DNA of 64,000 bases from Bacteroidia bacterium. Lineage in GTDB: Bacteria > Bacteroidota > Bacteroidia > Palsa-965. The DNA is taken from contig JALONL010000001.1 of the NCBI GenBank assembly GCA_025454955.1, positions 154,004 to 218,003 on the forward strand, read 5' to 3'. Shown piece after piece: positions 41,149 to 48,730 of this stretch. The notes under the pieces were generated by a model that saw nothing but the letters and a program-made list of their open reading frames with translations, was not told where the DNA came from and searched no databases. Each line of letters starts with the position of its first letter. Positions within the stretch are counted from its first letter, which is position 1. Both the position numbers and the translations under genes were made by a program.

Positions 41149-41763
41149 CTACAATTTCTCCCGAAACACCTTCACCGCATTCCCCCTTTCCAGCAATTGA
41201 TGTTCCATCCATTGCGCCTGCTGCTGCATCATCAGCTTCTCACCTTCCATTACAGCCAGCTTTGCCTTCAAACGTTCGGTAGCCGCTTTTTTATTCAGGT
41301 GTTGCGAGCGTTCGTCGGAGGCCGTTACGCTTAGCCCCGAAGGCCGGTGTGTAGCGCGCACTGCCGATTCGGTTTTGTTTACATGCTGACCGCCGGGGCC
41401 CGAACTGCGCAGGGTTTCGTAGTGTACATCGGTATCTTTCCATACGCCGGCGGCAACCGGTGCGTACAGTGTAATGCCCGCAAACCAGTTCTTGCGTTTA
41501 TGCGTGGGGCGAAACGGACTTTGCGCAATCCATTGTATAGAGCCTTCCCAGGAACGGCAAAAAACATCCGCATCTGGGCCGTGTACGCGGATAAGTGCTG
41601 AAAGCAAAGTGCGGCTTTCCTGGCCGTTTATTTCTTCGAGCAGTTCGCAGGTTAAACCGGCTTTTTCGGCTTCGTGCATAAACAGGCGCGAAAGCAGATA
41701 TACCACGCGTTCGCATTCGGCCGGGCCTTTGCCTGATGTAATTTGTATGAGTTGTTCGTGCAT
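41149..41763 (-). CDS. prfH: Peptide chain release factor H homologue, 204 aa
   Basis: Contains the GGQ peptidyl-hydrolysis motif in SSGPGGQHVNKTESAVRATH and the following class I release-factor core (SDERSQHLNKKAATERLKAK). The N-terminal region (ITSGKGPAECERVVYLLSRL) is the PrfH-type replacement for the stop-codon-reading domains. Family knowledge: PrfH releases peptides from ribosomes damaged in the decoding centre and is normally encoded beside the RNA ligase RtcB, which then repairs the 16S rRNA. Here no RtcB is adjacent; instead a very basic 245-aa protein lies 2 bp upstream in the same operon. Confidence 0.85.
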   Translation of the reverse strand: MHEQLIQITSGKGPAECERVVYLLSRLFMHEAEKAGLTCELLEEINGQESRTLLSALIRVHGPDADVFCRSWEGSIQWIAQSPFRPTHKRKNWFAGITLYAPVAAGVWKDTDVHYETLRSSGPGGQHVNKTESAVRATHRPSGLSVTASDERSQHLNKKAATERLKAKLAVMEGEKLMMQQQAQWMEHQLLERGNAVKVFREKL

Positions 41764-41765
41764 GG

Positions 41766-42503
41766 TTAATAGTTGTTTAAATCAGTAAGCGGATTGATAC
41801 GGCGCAGTTTGCGTACATCGCGCTTTTTGTTCTCCCAGTCGTTTCCATAATAATATCCATTCCGGAGTTTATAAATACGTGGCCAGAGACAATTTGCATC
41901 CAGATAGCCGTCGAGGCGTGCATTTTCCGAATCGAGCTGCCCGCTTACAATGCGGCGGTGCGTAAGCATGTTGGGTGTTATCTTCAACGTGTATCGCCAC
42001 GGCTCGGTAAATACATACATGAAATAAGATTTACCTTTTGTATCAAAACGTTCACGCTTCACAAAAAACGTTTTTTCCTTTTCAGTCAGGAAATGAGGTT
42101 TAACAAAAAGCCAGTCATGTATTTCTGCCAGGTGCTGAATGCGGTCTTTATCAACCTTGCGGCCGTATTTTCTTCCCTTTCGTTTGAAGTCTTTTCTGTG
42201 ACTGTACTGAGTGGTATTTATTTTTTCGAGCAGAGCAGAAAAGAAATCCGCATTCGGGCCTTCGGCCACATCGCTTCTGAGTACGAATTTACGCTTCCAG
42301 CCGCGCTGTACAGGCGGGTGTATGGGCTCGTACCCGAGATTGAAGATAGCCTCACTAATCGAGATCAGTTTCCTGTTCATACGCAGGAGCGCCTTATCCC
42401 GTGCGGTTTTTATTTTGCGGGTTTTGGTTCTTTTGGTAATGTACCGTCCCTCAACCGGCAGTGATTTCGTGACAGATTTTTTAGTGGTATATATTTCGGG
42501 CAT
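41766..42503 (-). CDS. Highly basic protein coupled to prfH, 245 aa
   Basis: I recognise no family. The protein is strikingly rich in Lys and Arg (RYITKRTKTRKIKTARDKAL, HRKDFKRKGRKYGRKVDKDR, FLTEKEKTFFVKRERF) without a signal peptide, which points to RNA or ribosome binding. The middle (VLRSDVAEGPNADFFSALLE) and the end (NCLWPRIYKLRNGYYYGNDW) look structured. Its stop is 2 bp before the prfH start, so the two are translated as one unit. By position it takes the place that RtcB occupies in known prfH operons. Confidence 0.65.
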   Translation of the reverse strand: MPEIYTTKKSVTKSLPVEGRYITKRTKTRKIKTARDKALLRMNRKLISISEAIFNLGYEPIHPPVQRGWKRKFVLRSDVAEGPNADFFSALLEKINTTQYSHRKDFKRKGRKYGRKVDKDRIQHLAEIHDWLFVKPHFLTEKEKTFFVKRERFDTKGKSYFMYVFTEPWRYTLKITPNMLTHRRIVSGQLDSENARLDGYLDANCLWPRIYKLRNGYYYGNDWENKKRDVRKLRRINPLTDLNNY

Positions 42504-42754
42504 GATATACGTGTAATGATGATTTAGACGTATGCAAAAGCATACGCCGGTAAAAGTTCATATCGCAGCAACAGACTGTAAATACAGCCGTGCAAACGAA
42601 AACAGGTAAGTAAATGAAACCACTTCTTCCGCAGATTATGCGGCGATGTGTGTGCGGGGTGTAGTGATGCTTCTTTGCATAATTGCCCTCCTTTTTTGTT
42701 TAGAGGGTGAATACATAATTACAAATGTAAAGCAAAAAGTAATTCCAACCGCCA

Positions 42755-43678
42755 CTACAACAACTCCATATTCCGCCGGTTCACATCCAAATCAATAGGC
42801 GTAAGCGGAAAATACCCGAACGAAGTAATTTTTGCCTGCTGCTTTTCGTCTAATTCAAAACGCAAAAACTCCGACACTTCCTTTGAGCACGGCACGCGCA
42901 CGTACTGATACAGCGGACGGGTAAGCGGATAATCGCCGCTGGACACGGCTTCGCGGTTGTAGGGGCTGTGCGCACGGTCGCCGTCGATATACAGGCTCAT
43001 TACCCACACATATTTGTAAGGCTTTCCTTCGCGGTCAATGAGCGAGCCTATGTTTACATAACCCACCGCACCTTTTGTTTTGCGAACGGCCTCAAGTATG
43101 GCCGCATTGTCTTTCAATTCCTGATGGCCGGGGGCAAAATTGTCGAAATGAAGCAGATCGAGCAGGTACTGATAAGTGCCCGAAGTGCGGTTGCGGCCAA
43201 TTACCACTACCGGCAAATCGGGGCCGCCCAGTTCTTTCCAGTTGCGGATTTTTCCGCTCAGCAAATCGGCAAGCTGTGGTATGGAAAGGCTATCGGTATT
43301 TACGCCCGGCCCCGAAATTATGGCCAGTGCATCGCGCGCAATGACAATATTGGTAAGCTCAATGCCCGCTGTTTCTGCCTCACGTTCTTCCATATCGGTA
43401 AGCAGGCGCGAAGCATTGGCAATATCAGCCTCGCCTTTAAGCAGCGCATCAATGCCCGTGGCCGTACCGCCGCCCTCCAGCGAGGTGGGCAGAGCAGGTT
43501 TATGCCCGGCCCACAAACTGGTAATCATGCCTAATAATGGCAATTCTGATTCTGAACCCTTGAGGCGGAGTGACGAGGAATTTTGACTATTGCGAAGCTC
43601 TGACGAATCTTTTGTTTGGCAAGAAGTAATAAATACTAAAGCTGTAAGCAGTAGAGCAATGCTGCGAAAAAATGACAT
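42755..43678 (-). CDS. PstS-like phosphate-binding lipoprotein, 307 aa
   Basis: Lipoprotein signal with lipobox FITSC (residues 1-20). The mature protein follows the PBP-like phosphate-binding layout: LKGSESELPLLGM, LEGGGTATGIDALLKGEADI, ANASRLL, ARDALAIISGPGVN, and IGRNRTSGTYQYL, with the phosphate-contacting Ser/Arg/Asp residues of the family partly visible. The pstCAB transporter genes are not nearby, so it may serve a stand-alone role (binding, signalling or phosphate scavenging). It is separated from the prfH operon by 250 bp with no clear gene. Confidence 0.75.
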   Translation of the reverse strand: MSFFRSIALLLTALVFITSCQTKDSSELRNSQNSSSLRLKGSESELPLLGMITSLWAGHKPALPTSLEGGGTATGIDALLKGEADIANASRLLTDMEEREAETAGIELTNIVIARDALAIISGPGVNTDSLSIPQLADLLSGKIRNWKELGGPDLPVVVIGRNRTSGTYQYLLDLLHFDNFAPGHQELKDNAAILEAVRKTKGAVGYVNIGSLIDREGKPYKYVWVMSLYIDGDRAHSPYNREAVSSGDYPLTRPLYQYVRVPCSKEVSEFLRFELDEKQQAKITSFGYFPLTPIDLDVNRRNMELL

Positions 43679-43869
43679 GAAATAAATTTTCCCTCAATGT
43701 CAACACCCTAAATGACCCGAAAAACATCAAAGCATTATTTGTAGGTAAAGCCAGATGCATAATTTGTAATCGCCTAAAAATCAGCCCCAAACATAACCGC
43801 GGCTCCACAGAACTAAGGATGCGTGAGAATCCTTTATTCGGTTAATTCAATCAGTAGTGCCGTGGCAGA

Positions 43870-45129
43870 TTATTTAGCCGCCTCAAACGACACCGCCATC
43901 TTCTCCTGCTCCGCCGCCTGAATTTTCAACGCCCTGGCCTCTTTACGCCACCCGGCCACCGCCTTTTTCACCGTGTCGGCAATCTTGTTTGCCCGTGCCG
44001 TTTTCACACGGAAATATTCGGCCACACTCATTACCAGTTCCAGACTCAGCGCATTGTCCTGCTCCGAAATATTCAGACTAAGCCCTTCACCCCAGGGATT
44101 TGGATTCATGTCGTATGCCGGCGAAAGTTTCCACCCGTCTGCTTCCAGCAGAAAGCCGTGGTTACGCAAATGATCGTCGGTGTTTTTCACGCATACGCTA
44201 AACAGAATGCGCCGCCACAATTCTTCCAGATCGGCATTTGTTTGTGAGCCGTAGCGCATAAGAAACTCGGCAATTTCGAGGTAACTCACCCCGCTTTCGT
44301 GCCCCGCCCCGTCCTGATAGCCCAGCATGGTAAGTGCCGATGCAAAGTGCCGCCGCCGCGACTTCTCTCTGTCAAAACGCCTGGAAATATAGGTGTGGTG
44401 GCGGTTGTTGAGTTTCAGCGCCACTCCTTCGGCTGTGTGTATTCCGGCCTTTTGAGCCAGTTTATTCACAATGAATTCCCAGCCGCCTACATCTAAAAAA
44501 TCGCTGTTGCTGGGAAACTTGGCAATCCAAAGTTGCTTTTGCGGATCAATCACACTCGCTTTCGGTCGTGCCCCGCCCAGCGATGAGCCCGGGTTCATGA
44601 GCATATTCAGCAAAAGCTCGCTGCGGTAATCGGCCTCGTCGTTTTCTTCAATGTATTTGCTGGCCGCCTGCAACTCGCGCAACGCAGTCCAGGGCGGAGT
44701 AATGAAATCTTTGTCGTTGTTTACAAAATCGCCATCCGCCTCCTCTTTAAAACGAATGCCGCCCACACGATACTCGTCAAAAACGCCCAGCAAATAATCC
44801 GACTCCGTCAACCGTCGTGGCTGCCGTTCTTCATTCCGCGCCCGCATGTTTTCGCGCCTGTCCATAAGCACACGCCCCCAACGGTCGGGGCATGAGTCAA
44901 GAAAAACTCCAAAATTGGTTTTATTCCCCGATGGAAAGTAGCGCCCGCTATACAAATTCAAATCAGGATCAAGCATGATATAGGAGCCCGATTGCAGCCA
45001 CTCTTGTTCATACTCAAAAGAAAACACCTCTTTCCCTTTGGCCGCAATAGCCGTAAGCGTTCCCATCCGCACCGGATTGCCATGCTCAAACCAGTCGGCA
45101 TATACAAATATGGTGCGATCTTGTTTCAT
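43870..45129 (-). CDS. hipA: HipA-type serine/threonine kinase toxin, 419 aa
   Basis: Start at MKQDRTIFVY (45129). The HipA N-terminal domain covers residues 1-110 (MGTLTAIAAKGKEVFSFEYE, SCPDRWGRVLMDRRE). The kinase part includes SLGGARPKASVID, the phosphate-binding loop; KFPSNSDFLDVGGWEF; NTDDHLRNHGFLL with the catalytic aspartate; and LSPAYDMNPNP with the metal-binding aspartate. HipA phosphorylates and inactivates glutamyl-tRNA synthetase in E. coli and causes dormancy. The HipB gene lies upstream but is separated by 290 bp that hold a five-unit repeat, rather than overlapping. Confidence 0.85.
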   Translation of the reverse strand: MKQDRTIFVYADWFEHGNPVRMGTLTAIAAKGKEVFSFEYEQEWLQSGSYIMLDPDLNLYSGRYFPSGNKTNFGVFLDSCPDRWGRVLMDRRENMRARNEERQPRRLTESDYLLGVFDEYRVGGIRFKEEADGDFVNNDKDFITPPWTALRELQAASKYIEENDEADYRSELLLNMLMNPGSSLGGARPKASVIDPQKQLWIAKFPSNSDFLDVGGWEFIVNKLAQKAGIHTAEGVALKLNNRHHTYISRRFDREKSRRRHFASALTMLGYQDGAGHESGVSYLEIAEFLMRYGSQTNADLEELWRRILFSVCVKNTDDHLRNHGFLLEADGWKLSPAYDMNPNPWGEGLSLNISEQDNALSLELVMSVAEYFRVKTARANKIADTVKKAVAGWRKEARALKIQAAEQEKMAVSFEAAK

Positions 45130-45175
45130 AGAATTAAAATAATGGTCTTCTTCTTTTAAATATTTTCCACCCCGC

Positions 45176-45418
45176 AAAGCAATTTCCCGCCAAAGAAAAC
45201 CGCCCGCTTCTCAAGTAATGTTTCCCCCACAAAGCAATTTCCCGTCAAAGAAAACCGCCCGCATCTCCCCCAAAACAAAGCAATTTCCAATCAAACAAAC
45301 CGCCCGCTTCTCAGGCAACGTTCCCCCACAAAGCAATTTTTCGCCAAAGAAAACCGCCCGCCTCTTCCCCCCAAACAAAGCAATTTCCAATCAAACCAAT
45401 CGCCCGCTTTCTAAAAAA
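45176..45418. repeat. Five-unit direct repeat between hipB and hipA
   Basis: AAAGCAATTT followed by a CAAA.AAACCGCCCGC core recurs at 45176, 45231, 45277, 45330 and 45377. The spacings are 55, 46, 53 and 47 bp, so long and short units alternate, with long units ending TTCCCCCAC and short units ending CCCAAAAC or CCCCAAAC. On the transcribed strand it runs from hipB into hipA. Confidence 0.75.
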
Positions 45419-45742
45419 CTACAACGCTTTCCTGCGCCTCCCGTTTTTGCCCGCAATACTAAGCTCAGCATCCTGAAGTTTGCGCCCGAGTTCATCGTTA
45501 GCGGCCAGCATCGCAATGTCGTTTTCAAGATTCAGCACCAGCATCACCTGCATGTAACTGCCTAAAGATACGCCAGGCGCACCCTTTTCTATTTGCCACA
45601 AAGTACTCCGGCTCATACCCGCACGCTCTGCCACCTGCGCCGCCGACAGCTTTCGCCGCAAACGGGCCTGCTTCAGGTTGTGCCCGAACGCCTTCGAAAG
45701 ACGAGCCAGCATAGGCGGAACCGAAACCCTACGCTCTTCCAT
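45419..45742 (-). CDS. hipB: HipB-type XRE antitoxin, 107 aa
   Basis: Start at MEERRVSVPP (45742); an in-frame TTG and a GTG lie up to 21 bases further upstream. Residues 15-70 form the Cro/C1 helix-turn-helix: GHNLKQARLRRKLSAAQVAE, RAGMSRSTLWQIEKGAPGVS. The C-terminal tail is basic (KNGRRRKAL). It should repress the hip operon and bind HipA. The separation from hipA by 290 bp suggests either a second promoter for hipA or control through the repeats in between. Confidence 0.75.
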   Translation of the reverse strand: MEERRVSVPPMLARLSKAFGHNLKQARLRRKLSAAQVAERAGMSRSTLWQIEKGAPGVSLGSYMQVMLVLNLENDIAMLAANDELGRKLQDAELSIAGKNGRRRKAL

Positions 45743-45793
45743 TTTGTCCACTAATTTACACAAAAATACATCATCCTGTCCAAATTAGCAAAC

Positions 45794-45823
45794 AAAAAAG
45801 CCCGAAACACATTCGGGCCTTAT
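45794..45823 (-). terminator. Terminator after cphA
   Basis: Stem GCCCGAA (45800-45806) and TTCGGGC (45812-45818), preceded by six A, which read as a T run on the minus strand, on the downstream side of the cphA stop. Confidence 0.7.
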
Positions 45824-45841
45824 CCAAAAACAGCAGCAAAA

Positions 45842-48457
45842 TTACCCTTCGTTTTCCTTATCCAGATACTGCTGCACAATATCAATGGCATTCGTTACCA
45901 CATCGCTCAGTGCTACTATAAACGCGCCTTCGCGGGCGGTGCTTATGGCGTGTTTGATGGCTTCAATTTCTTTGGGAATAATTTCGTAGGAAATATTTTT
46001 CCCGGTAGCCTTGAAGCCTTCAAGAATGAGGCCGATGATTTCTTCCTCAGTGCGGCCGCGCAGGTGTTTTTCCTGGCGAATGATGATGTGGTCGAACATG
46101 CGCGCCGCAATGGTGCCGCACTCGCGTATGTCTTCGTCGCGGCGGTCGCCAACGCCGGCAATAATGCCCACTTTATGCGGCGAATCGACATTTTGCATAA
46201 ACTCCTCCACGGCGCGGTAGCCGGCCGGGTTGTGCGCAAAGTCAATCATTACATTGAAATGCCTGAATGCAAAAATGTTCATGCGGCCGGGCGTTTGTGC
46301 GGCTCCGGGAATAAACGTGGTGAGCGACGTTTTGATGTCTTCCGTTTTGAAGCCGTACAGATAGGCTGCCAGTGTGGCCGCCAGCGCATTGGCAATCATA
46401 AACCGCGCGCGGCCGGCCATGGTAAGCGGCACATGCGAGGCTTTTTCGATGCGTATTTTCCAGTCGCCTTTTTTGATGGTGATGAAACCGCTTTCGTAAA
46501 TAGCCGCAATGCCGCCTTTGCGGCAATGGTTTACCACCGCATCGCAATGCTCGTTCATGCTGAAAAGCGCCACTTTACAATCGAGGCTTTCGGCAATTTT
46601 CATGCACCATTCGTCTTCGGCATTTAAAATGGCCCAGCCGTCTTTCTTCACGCTCTTTACCACCACGCTTTTCACGCGGGCAAGATCTTCGAGGTTGTTA
46701 ATGTCGCTAAGCCCCAGGTGGTCTTCCTGAATGTTGGTGATAATACCAATATCGCAGCGGCTGAAACCTAATCCCGACCGCAAAATGCCGCCGCGTGCGG
46801 TTTCGAGTACGGCAAATTCCACCGTGGGATCTTTCAGGATAAACTCGGCGCTTATCGGGCCGGTGGTATCGCCTTTTTCGAGCAGGTGGTTTTGTACGTA
46901 AATGCCGTCGGAAGTGGTGTAGCCCACTTTGTAGCCGTTGTACTTTACAATGTGCGCCATGAGGCGCGTGGTGGTGGTTTTTCCGTTGGTGCCGGTTACC
47001 GCAATAATGGGAATGCGGCTGGGCTTTCCGGGCGGATAAAGCATATCAATAACCGGAGCGGCCACGTTGCGCGGCAAACCTTCGCTCGGTGCCAGGTGCA
47101 TCCTGAAACCGGGTGCGGCATTTACTTCCAGTATTACACCGCCGGTTTCTTTCAGCGGCTGTGTAAGGTTTCTGGCCATGATGTCGATACCGCACACATC
47201 CAGCCCGATTACACGCGCAATGCGCTCGGCGAGGAATACGTTTTCGGGGTGCATCATGTCGGTTACATCAATGGATGTGCCGCCCGTGCTGAGATTGGCA
47301 GTCGATTTCAGGTAAACAACCTCGTCTTTGGCCGGAACCGTTTCGAGCGTGTAATTCTTTTTGGCCAGCAGGTCGAGCGTATCACGGTCAACCGAAATTT
47401 CGGTGAGCACGTTTTCGTGGCCGTAGCCGCGGCGCGGATCTTTGTTTTCCTCGTCAATGAGCTGCTGGATGTTGTGCTTTCCGTCGCCCTTTACATGCGC
47501 GGGTACACGCTGCGCGGCGGCCACCACTTTATTGTCTATCACCAGCACGCGGAAGTCGAAGCCGGTAATGAATTTCTCCACAATTACGCGGCGGCTGTAT
47601 TTCTTGGCGTGTGCCAATCCGGCCACGGCATCGTCCCAGGCGTTTACGTTTATTGAAGCGCCTTTGCCGTGGTTTCCGTCGAGCGGTTTAAGCACAATGG
47701 GATAGCCAATGCGTTTAATGGTGGCTTCGAGGTCTTCCTCGTCGTAGCAGATATCGCCTTTGGCTACCGGAATGCTGGCGGCATCGAGCATGCGTTTTGT
47801 TTCTTCCTTGTTGCAGGCAATGTCCACCGCAATGTTGCTGGTCTGGCAGGTAATGGTGGCCTGAAAACGCATCTGGTTTACGCCATAGCCAAGCTGCACC
47901 AGCGAGTTTGTGCCAAGACGTATCCACGGAATATCGCGTGCCACGGCTTCATCCACAATACTTCCGGTGCTGGGCCCCAGGCGCACGTCTTCGCGTATTT
48001 CGCGCATCTTTTTCAGGTCGGCCTGCAGGTCGTAAGGTTCGCCGCTTATGAGTGCTTCGGCAATACGCACCGCCGATTCGGCCGCAAACAGCCCCACTTT
48101 TTCCTCTACATAACTGAACACCACATTGTAAATGCCGGGCGTATTGGTTTCGCGTGTGCGTCCAAAACCGGTTTCCATGCCCGCCAGACTTTGTGTTTCC
48201 AGCGCAATGTGCTCAATAACATGCCCCATCCAGGTACCGCGTTCCACCCGGTGAAAAAATCCTCCGCGCGCACCTTCCGAGCAGCGGTGTTCAATCATGC
48301 TCGGAAACATGGCTTCCAGACGTTCGCGGAATCCGGGTATTTTATCAGTGGGTTGCTGCTCCATCTCTTCCAGATCGAGCCGCATTTGAATGAGTTTCTT
48401 TCTGTTTACACTCCAGATATTGGGGCCGCGCAGGGCCTGTACGCTTAATATTTTCAC
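45842..48457 (-). CDS. cphA: Cyanophycin synthetase, 871 aa
   Basis: Three-part layout: an N-terminal domain of about 160 residues (KILSVQALRGPNIWSVNRKK, GTWMGHVIEHIALETQ), an ATP-grasp domain at about 200-470 (GYPIVLKPLDGNHGKGASIN, EVNAAPGFRMHL), and a Mur-ligase-like domain from about 480 (VTGTNGKTTTTRLMAHI, TARGGILRSGLGF, ITNIQEDHLG, DFAHNPAGYRAVE). The enzyme builds multi-L-arginyl-poly-L-aspartate, a nitrogen store. Length is normal for the family. Cyanophycinase and isoaspartyl-dipeptidase genes, often adjacent, are not in the window. Likely monocistronic, with a terminator on each side. Confidence 0.95.
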   Translation of the reverse strand: MKILSVQALRGPNIWSVNRKKLIQMRLDLEEMEQQPTDKIPGFRERLEAMFPSMIEHRCSEGARGGFFHRVERGTWMGHVIEHIALETQSLAGMETGFGRTRETNTPGIYNVVFSYVEEKVGLFAAESAVRIAEALISGEPYDLQADLKKMREIREDVRLGPSTGSIVDEAVARDIPWIRLGTNSLVQLGYGVNQMRFQATITCQTSNIAVDIACNKEETKRMLDAASIPVAKGDICYDEEDLEATIKRIGYPIVLKPLDGNHGKGASINVNAWDDAVAGLAHAKKYSRRVIVEKFITGFDFRVLVIDNKVVAAAQRVPAHVKGDGKHNIQQLIDEENKDPRRGYGHENVLTEISVDRDTLDLLAKKNYTLETVPAKDEVVYLKSTANLSTGGTSIDVTDMMHPENVFLAERIARVIGLDVCGIDIMARNLTQPLKETGGVILEVNAAPGFRMHLAPSEGLPRNVAAPVIDMLYPPGKPSRIPIIAVTGTNGKTTTTRLMAHIVKYNGYKVGYTTSDGIYVQNHLLEKGDTTGPISAEFILKDPTVEFAVLETARGGILRSGLGFSRCDIGIITNIQEDHLGLSDINNLEDLARVKSVVVKSVKKDGWAILNAEDEWCMKIAESLDCKVALFSMNEHCDAVVNHCRKGGIAAIYESGFITIKKGDWKIRIEKASHVPLTMAGRARFMIANALAATLAAYLYGFKTEDIKTSLTTFIPGAAQTPGRMNIFAFRHFNVMIDFAHNPAGYRAVEEFMQNVDSPHKVGIIAGVGDRRDEDIRECGTIAARMFDHIIIRQEKHLRGRTEEEIIGLILEGFKATGKNISYEIIPKEIEAIKHAISTAREGAFIVALSDVVTNAIDIVQQYLDKENEG

Positions 48458-48511
48458 AGGCGTTAAGGATTATGAAATTAGAATTGGAAAAAGGTGTTTG
48501 GTAAATGTAAT

Positions 48512-48545
48512 AAAAACGGGATGCAGATTTCTGCATCCCGTTTTT
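48512..48545 (-). terminator. Terminator hairpin between the M1 peptidase and cphA
   Basis: Perfect 15-bp stem AAAAACGGGATGCAG (48512-48526) and CTGCATCCCGTTTTT (48531-48545) with a 4-base loop. It lies downstream of the minus-strand M1 gene, beyond the MITE-like element. Confidence 0.85.
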
Positions 48546-48564
48546 ATATGAATTAAAAAAATCA

Positions 48565-48726
48565 GAGCCGGTTTAAAATTCGTTTTTGAAGTTTGTTATG
48601 AGCAGATTTTTTCTCAGACAAGGCGCATTTTGAAGGCGATATTTGGTGAATATCGACAAAAAATGCAACGCAGGATGAGGAAAAATATGCCATAACAAGG
48701 TCAAAGGACGATTTTTAAACCGGCTC
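48565..48726 (-). mobile_element. 162-bp palindromic MITE-like element, copy 2
   Basis: Same length as copy 1 and, in reverse complement, the same order of internal blocks; ends GAGCCGGTTTAAAA and TTTTAAACCGGCTC. The G/C change in both termini is matched, which keeps the hairpin paired. The left flank is TCA and the right flank TTA. It lies 4 bp after the M1 gene stop, between that gene and its terminator. Confidence 0.75.
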
Positions 48727-48730
48727 TTAC

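Noticed and set aside
41766..42503. RtcB as the identity of the prfH partner
   Set aside because: No RtcB histidine/cysteine metal motifs and the protein is about half the length.
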